Source: an uncultured Collinsella sp. (lineage in GTDB: Bacteria > Actinomycetota > Coriobacteriia > Coriobacteriales > Coriobacteriaceae). From it: a DNA stretch of 11,273 nt. A program made the position numbers and the translations under genes. The DNA is taken from assembly GCA_900764415.1 (NCBI GenBank), contig CAAFOA010000177.1:1-11273 (forward strand). The letters run 5' to 3'. Under the pieces are notes generated by a model that was not told the DNA's origin, ran no database searches, and was given only the letters and a program-made list of their open reading frames with translations. Numbering within the stretch: the stretch's first letter is position 1; the number at the start of each line of letters is the position of its first letter. Positions 7,998 to 11,273 of the stretch are shown in pieces.

Positions 7998-9962
7998 CTA
8001 ATGCTTGCGGCGCTTGGTCGCGGCGAGGCCGGCGGCGGCTACGGTTGCGCCGGCGATGCCTAGGGCGGCGACTGTCATCGCGGTGGTATCTCCCGTGGTA
8101 GCCAGGACAGCGTCGCTCTTCTTGGCCTGCGTGGTTTTCTCAACCGTCTTGCTCACCGTGGCGGTCGTAGCCGGCTTGGCCGCGAGCTTGGTCTCGGGCT
8201 TAACCTCAGGCTGCGGCGTCGGCTTGGGATCCGGCGTAGGCTGCGGATCGGGAGTCGGCGTGGCTTCAGGCGTAAAGGTCAGATCGGTGTTGAGCCACAG
8301 GGTGTAGATCCAGCCGCTGTCCTCATCGGATACGCTATCCGCGACCTGGTAGCCGCACTCCTGGCCGTTGATCACCAGCTTGGTGTCGGGCGTAAAGTAG
8401 AAGCCGCGCGCGGACTTGAGGTAGATACCGTAGCGATAGGTCACGCCAGGCTTAAAGGCGTCGATGTGGTTCGTAATGTTCTGATCCCAGAAATCCACGG
8501 AGTTCACTTCGCTGCCGTCGCTACCCGTCCAGAACTCACACTGAGGAAGGGAGTTGGAGCCCGTCGGAACATTCGCCGTAAAGACCGGCCTATCGCCCGC
8601 CTTGAAGGCGGTCGTGGCGCCGTTGATCTCGATAACGTCGATGGCACGCCATTCGTCGATTGGCTGTTCGCACAGCATATTGCCAGCGATTGGCGCAAAG
8701 ACGCCGTTGTCGGTCTTGATGTGGTGCACCCAACGACCGTTGACGTTCATATTGCAGTCATCGGCCACGGTATTGTCGCCCTTGAGCCTCAGCTCAACGG
8801 AGTACATGTAGAACTTACCATCTTCGAAGTGTTCAATCCTCCTCGCGCCCGTCGGATACTTGGCAGGGTCGGAATACCAGAAGGCAACGGGCGTGAGCCC
8901 CGTAGGGTCGCTGGCATCCATCTCTTCCCAGCACTCGTAGGCGATCTCGTACTTGTCGGCATCGGCAGCGGGGATCGTCGCGGTCGCGCGTGGCGCCTCG
9001 CCGGGCGCGTAGTCGGTCTTCATGTCGTTGACGTCCAGGTTATGGAGGGCTTCGTTTTCTGACGCAACGAGCGTAATTTCGCTATTGATGACGTAGCGGA
9101 GGTAATAATCGTACCTGGTTTCGTTGAGGATAGTCGAGCTGCCTTCATAGTCAGTTCCGGTATACTCCAGTGCCGTGCCAATATAGAGAGTCTCATTGCG
9201 CGTGAGTCGATATGAGCCGCCTGCCGCGCCACCCGTAAAGGTCAGCGTCAGCCTCATGTGATTGCCAACGGGTTCGAAGCGAGCCGTCACGTCGGACATG
9301 AACGCATCCTGAACTTCGACCAGAGTGCCCGAAGCGGCATCGGCCCTGTAGTACTTAACCTCGACAACTTCGCTCGCAAGCGTTTCTGGAATGCCACCCT
9401 CTACATCGAGAAAATCGTGGGTATACGGCTGGCCCTTTTTGAGTGTGACCTTGCTCGGAAGCGCGCAGTCCGTATAGTGGGGGACCACGGTCGTGTTGAC
9501 CCTAACGTCGCTGCCGCCAACAACATCGGTCACACCGCAGGGCATGATGGCGTTGCTCGCCGGCATGGCGGCGTTGTCGTCGCCAGAAGCGTTTTGCCCA
9601 GCGAGCGCAGCACCGCTAGACTCATTGACGGCATCGGCTGGGATTGTCTGCTGAGGCTCAACGGTGGCTTGCGCCGCCGGAGCAGCATCGGTTGCAGGCG
9701 CGGTCGAAGCAGCTGGTGCGGTCGTTGCAGCCGCATCCTCCGCAACCGTCGGCGTCACCGGAGCCGCGGCAACCTCATCCGTCCCAGCGGCGGGATCGGC
9801 GCATTCCGGCGCCAGCGCCACGCTCCGCAGCAGCAACTGACCGACCATAAGCGCACACGCGCCGGCGCAAGCTATTTTGGCACCCACACAACGCCAGGTA
9901 CCGTGAACCAGCGAGCAGGTGGACTCACGTTGAGCTTGCTTGTCAAAGTGGCTTACGTTCAT
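7998..9962 (-). CDS. LAxTG-anchored surface protein with tandem Ig-like domains (654 aa)
   Basis: A probably exported, wall-anchored protein of unknown ligand. A hydrophobic segment at ~28-50 behind a 27-residue N-region forms a long signal peptide. An Ala/Thr/Pro-rich stalk (~55-110) follows, then a beta-rich region (~165-300). Two related units of about 115-125 residues come next (~308-420 and ~440-565), both with DV..., G..P..TA.(I/V)P, an aromatic FW pair, (H/D).F..G..Y.Y...L and a late NG pair. These resemble beta-sandwich repeats common in Coriobacteriia and Clostridia surface proteins. The C-terminus has a Pro/Thr stalk (~565-590), LATTG (620-624), a hydrophobic segment and a KRRKH tail. 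The ATG at 9962 is chosen because AAGGAGG lies five bases upstream; an upstream in-frame start at 10046 would translate through a repeat. The sorting-signal region is ~80% identical at DNA level to that of the downstream giant gene, by eye. Cysteines (C142, C166, C344, C403, C431, C475, C536) could form disulfides. Confidence 0.92.
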   Translation of the reverse strand: MNVSHFDKQAQRESTCSLVHGTWRCVGAKIACAGACALMVGQLLLRSVALAPECADPAAGTDEVAAAPVTPTVAEDAAATTAPAASTAPATDAAPAAQATVEPQQTIPADAVNESSGAALAGQNASGDDNAAMPASNAIMPCGVTDVVGGSDVRVNTTVVPHYTDCALPSKVTLKKGQPYTHDFLDVEGGIPETLASEVVEVKYYRADAASGTLVEVQDAFMSDVTARFEPVGNHMRLTLTFTGGAAGGSYRLTRNETLYIGTALEYTGTDYEGSSTILNETRYDYYLRYVINSEITLVASENEALHNLDVNDMKTDYAPGEAPRATATIPAADADKYEIAYECWEEMDASDPTGLTPVAFWYSDPAKYPTGARRIEHFEDGKFYMYSVELRLKGDNTVADDCNMNVNGRWVHHIKTDNGVFAPIAGNMLCEQPIDEWRAIDVIEINGATTAFKAGDRPVFTANVPTGSNSLPQCEFWTGSDGSEVNSVDFWDQNITNHIDAFKPGVTYRYGIYLKSARGFYFTPDTKLVINGQECGYQVADSVSDEDSGWIYTLWLNTDLTFTPEATPTPDPQPTPDPKPTPQPEVKPETKLAAKPATTATVSKTVEKTTQAKKSDAVLATTGDTTAMTVAALGIAGATVAAAGLAATKRRKH

Positions 9963-9967
9963 AACGG

Positions 9968-9974
9968 CCTCCTT
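9968..9974 (-). promoter_or_regulatory. Shine-Dalgarno AAGGAGG that fixes the start at 9962
   Basis: On the - strand, AAGGAGG (9974-9968) is followed by CCGTT and ATG at 9962-9960. It is the strongest ribosome-binding site in the window, and it rules out the upstream in-frame GTG at 10046, whose first 28 codons would run through the palindromic repeat (PPQRGQAPLWW). Confidence 0.85.
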
Positions 9975-9988
9975 GGTCGTAGGGACAT

Positions 9989-10023
9989 ACCACCACAAAG
10001 GTGCCTGTCCCCTTTGTGGTGGT
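9989..10023 (-). repeat. 35-bp palindromic intergenic repeat, copy 3 (perfect, in the leader)
   Basis: Arms ACCACCACAAAGG (9989-10001) and CCTTTGTGGTGGT (10011-10023) with the loop TGCCTGTCC are an exact reverse complement of copy 2. It ends 14 bp before the AAGGAGG ribosome-binding site of the 654-aa surface gene. It would be in that gene's 5' leader if transcription starts at or before the palindrome at 10059-10097. Its position between regulatory element and ribosome-binding site suggests an insertion into the leader; this is inference. Confidence 0.9.
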
Positions 10024-10058
10024 CCTGTACCACCAAGATGTGCCAAATGACTCCGTAT

Positions 10059-10097
10059 GCCTAGGTTCGTAGATGTGAACCTAGGCCTCTACCTGCG
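10059..10097 (-). promoter_or_regulatory. Palindromic element upstream of the 654-aa surface gene (copy B)
   Basis: GCCTAGGTTC (10059-10068) and GAACCTAGGC (10077-10086) form a perfect 10-bp inverted repeat with an 8-base spacer. The flank CGCAGGTAGA (- strand, 10097-10088) lies on the gene-distal side. From GAACC to the end of the flank, 17 of 21 positions match copy A, and the mismatches fall in the outer stem where pairing is preserved. No U-tract follows on either strand, so this is not a terminator. An operator, a cruciform or an RNA leader hairpin remain possible. Confidence 0.7.
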
Positions 10098-10145
10098 GTT
10101 TAATTCAATATGATTTCGCCATCGCCACACTCGTCCCGGGAACGC

Positions 10146-10151
10146 TACAAT
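10146..10151 (+). promoter_or_regulatory. Putative -10 box (TACAAT) for the membrane-protein gene
   Basis: TACAAT differs from the consensus TATAAT at one base and lies 26 bp before the AAAGGA ribosome-binding site of the divergent membrane-protein gene. No convincing -35 hexamer is visible 16-18 bp upstream (the region is CGCCAC-like), so this is tentative. Confidence 0.4.
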
Positions 10152-10176
10152 CGAGGACACGATTATTCGTCCACCC

Positions 10177-10182
10177 AAAGGA
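10177..10182 (+). promoter_or_regulatory. Shine-Dalgarno AAAGGA supporting a TTG start at 10189
   Basis: AAAGGA is followed by six bases and TTG. The same AAAGGA with six-base spacing precedes the ATG of the giant surface gene at 7822. No in-frame ATG or GTG lies nearby upstream, and the first internal ATG (10501) would remove four membrane segments. Confidence 0.7.
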
Positions 10183-10188
10183 CCGTCC

Positions 10189-11260
10189 TTGAACCTGAGC
10201 AAGCCTAAAATCAACGCGCTTCTGGCACTCGCGCTCTTCACCTTCGCCTTCCTTGCCGCCGAGTTTCGCTTCGACGTCAACGTCGGACTGCTCGCCGGTG
10301 CCGAGCGCGTTGTGCTCGCACAGGGCTTTATCCTTGGCGCCAGCGTGATCGGCTTTATCGGATACGCTCCGTTGCTTGAGCACGCGCAGCACAAAGGCCA
10401 GTCTCAGACAGTTGTCGGCGCCGCCGTCCCCATCGCCATCTTGGGGTTGACCCAGATTCAGTCCCCCACGGACCTGCTTGCGCTCGAGATTTTGGGCTGC
10501 ATGGCATTCTTTGGACTCGGCCTGCTGGGCGCCGCTGCGCACCATGCCTTTTCGTTAGCATTCCAGGATGACCCCAAACTCGCCACCGGCGCGGGAGCAG
10601 CCTATGCCGCGGGCATCTTGATGCAGTTCGCCATCAACCTGCTCAATTGCGGCGGCATCGCAGAGCTCATCGTCCTTGGCATAGCGACGATCGTCATCTC
10701 CACCCTCAGCGTCGTTTCCCAAAAGGCTGCCGAGAGCTCAAACCCCGCCATCAATCCCTTTGTTGAGCCATCGCACGCCCTCGCCAAGCAGGCATGTTGG
10801 AGCATCGTGCTCGTCATGATTCTCGCCTGCCTGTTCTCTACTCTCGATAACGTGGTCACGTTCTCCAACGCCCACGGCACCATCGCCGTGCAGACCTGGC
10901 CGCGCCTCTTTTTGGCAGCGAGCGGCCTAGCCGCCGGCATCGTCTTTGATCTCGCCGAGCGTCGCTACATGGGACTTGTCATGCTCGGCATCGCCGTGCT
11001 CTCGACCATTTCCATCCTGGCCGTGGAGGCCGGCGCTGATCCCAACCTGGGCCTTGTCGTCTTTTACCTGAGCTCGGGCTTTTTTGTCACGTTCTTTACC
11101 GCCACCTTTACACAGCTGGCACCGCGCATGCATGCGCCCGCCCTTTGGGCCGGCATGGGACGCGCCGCCAACAATGTGTGTGCGTTCACTACATCGGGCA
11201 TCTCGCTTGCCCTCGTGACCTCGGGCAACGTTACCCTCATCATGATCGGCGCGCTCGTTT
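10189..11260 (+). CDS. MFS-like polytopic membrane protein, 3'-truncated by adapter
   Basis: 357 codons are visible from a TTG start. The protein is almost entirely hydrophobic, with about 11-12 membrane segments (roughly 9-25, 39-60, 74-88, 99-120, 134-156, 158-177, 203-220, 236-254, 261-278, 286-308, 326-343 and 348 onward). A hydrophilic central loop at ~178-202 (SQKAAESSNPAINPFVEPS) splits it into two six-helix halves, as in the major facilitator superfamily. DLAERRYMG (254-262) between segments 8 and 9 resembles the MFS interhelix loop, and APALWAGMGRAANN (316-329) precedes segment 11. The substrate is unknown. The frame ends in adapter at 11261, so the true C-terminus is missing. Many Coriobacteriia encode similar 12-helix proteins fused to a C-terminal LuxR DNA-binding domain, so this may be a membrane-bound regulator instead of a transporter; the missing end would decide. 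It is divergent from the 654-aa surface gene, with 226 bp between their starts. Confidence 0.8.
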
Positions 11261-11273
11261 CTGTCTCTTATAC
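11261..11273 (+). other. Nextera mosaic-end adapter, reverse complement (non-biological)
   Basis: CTGTCTCTTATAC is the first 13 bases of the reverse-complement transposon mosaic end found at 45-63. Genomic sequence therefore ends at 11260, and the last four codons of the open frame are artificial. Confidence 0.95.

Noticed and set aside
7866..8063. Small + strand open frame containing PPQRGQAPLWW
   Set aside because: The peptide is a translation of the 35-bp repeat, and the frame runs antisense into the end of the surface gene. No ribosome-binding site or domain supports it.
1052..10023. CRISPR array
   Set aside because: The three repeats are thousands of bases apart and palindromic, with no regular spacers and no cas genes.
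9963..10046. 28-codon N-terminal extension of the 654-aa surface protein from an upstream in-frame start
   Set aside because: It translates the palindromic repeat and leaves the AAGGAGG site inside the gene. The ATG at 9962 has ideal Shine-Dalgarno spacing.
7883..10097. Invertible phase-variable promoter between the palindromes
   Set aside because: The two palindromes are in the same orientation by their flank and enclose a whole gene. No recombinase gene is visible, and nothing indicates inversion.

Overview
The window looks like an untrimmed assembly contig from a GC-rich gut actinobacterium of the class Coriobacteriia, most likely Collinsella or a close relative. This is inferred from the GC-rich codon use, the LAxTG-type cell-wall sorting signals ending in near-identical MTVAALGI(S/A)GATVAAAG(I/L)AATKRRK tails, the Ala/Thr/Pro-rich surface proteins and the GGGGACAGGCACC-type intergenic palindromes. 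No 16S rRNA or other decisive marker is present. Both physical ends are sequencing adapter: positions 1-63 are Illumina Nextera P7, i7 index and transposon mosaic end, and 11261-11273 is the start of the reverse-complement mosaic end. Real sequence is 64-11260.

Layout. 64-969 (+) is the 3' two thirds of a glutamate-synthase-small-subunit/NfnB type flavoprotein (gltA family), closed by a strong intrinsic terminator at 998-1035. A 232-bp convergent intergenic region (970-1201) then holds the terminator, a 35-bp palindromic repeat and a separate perfect 17-bp inverted repeat. 1202-7822 (-) encodes a 2206-residue secreted mosaic protein: signal peptide, BspA-like leucine-rich repeats, several beta-sandwich regions, a large helical core of unknown type, carboxypeptidase-regulatory-like, Big_1-like and chitobiase-C-terminal-like domains, a Pro/Thr-rich stalk and an LAGTG wall anchor. 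7998-9962 (-) encodes a second, 654-residue LATTG-anchored surface protein. 10189-11260 (+), divergent from it, is the 5' part of a polytopic MFS-like membrane protein cut by the adapter in about its twelfth membrane segment.

How they relate. The two surface genes are in the same orientation, 175 bp apart, and share their last ~35 codons, the 9 bp after the stop codon and an upstream palindromic element (TAGGTTC-N8-GAACCTA with a directional CGCAGGTAGA flank). Three outer base pairs of that palindrome differ in compensating fashion between the two copies. They probably have a common regulatory logic, and their products would be exported and sortase-anchored; no sortase gene is in the window. 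Three copies of a 35-bp palindrome (33-35 of 35 positions identical) sit in the three intergenic regions. The gltA-family gene is probably unrelated metabolism. The membrane protein could be a transporter or, since many Coriobacteriia encode MFS-like proteins with a C-terminal LuxR helix-turn-helix, a membrane-bound regulator of the neighbouring surface genes; the truncation prevents a decision. Nothing here is a demonstrably new system. The paired covarying palindrome and the unrecognised helical core of the giant protein are the best leads.
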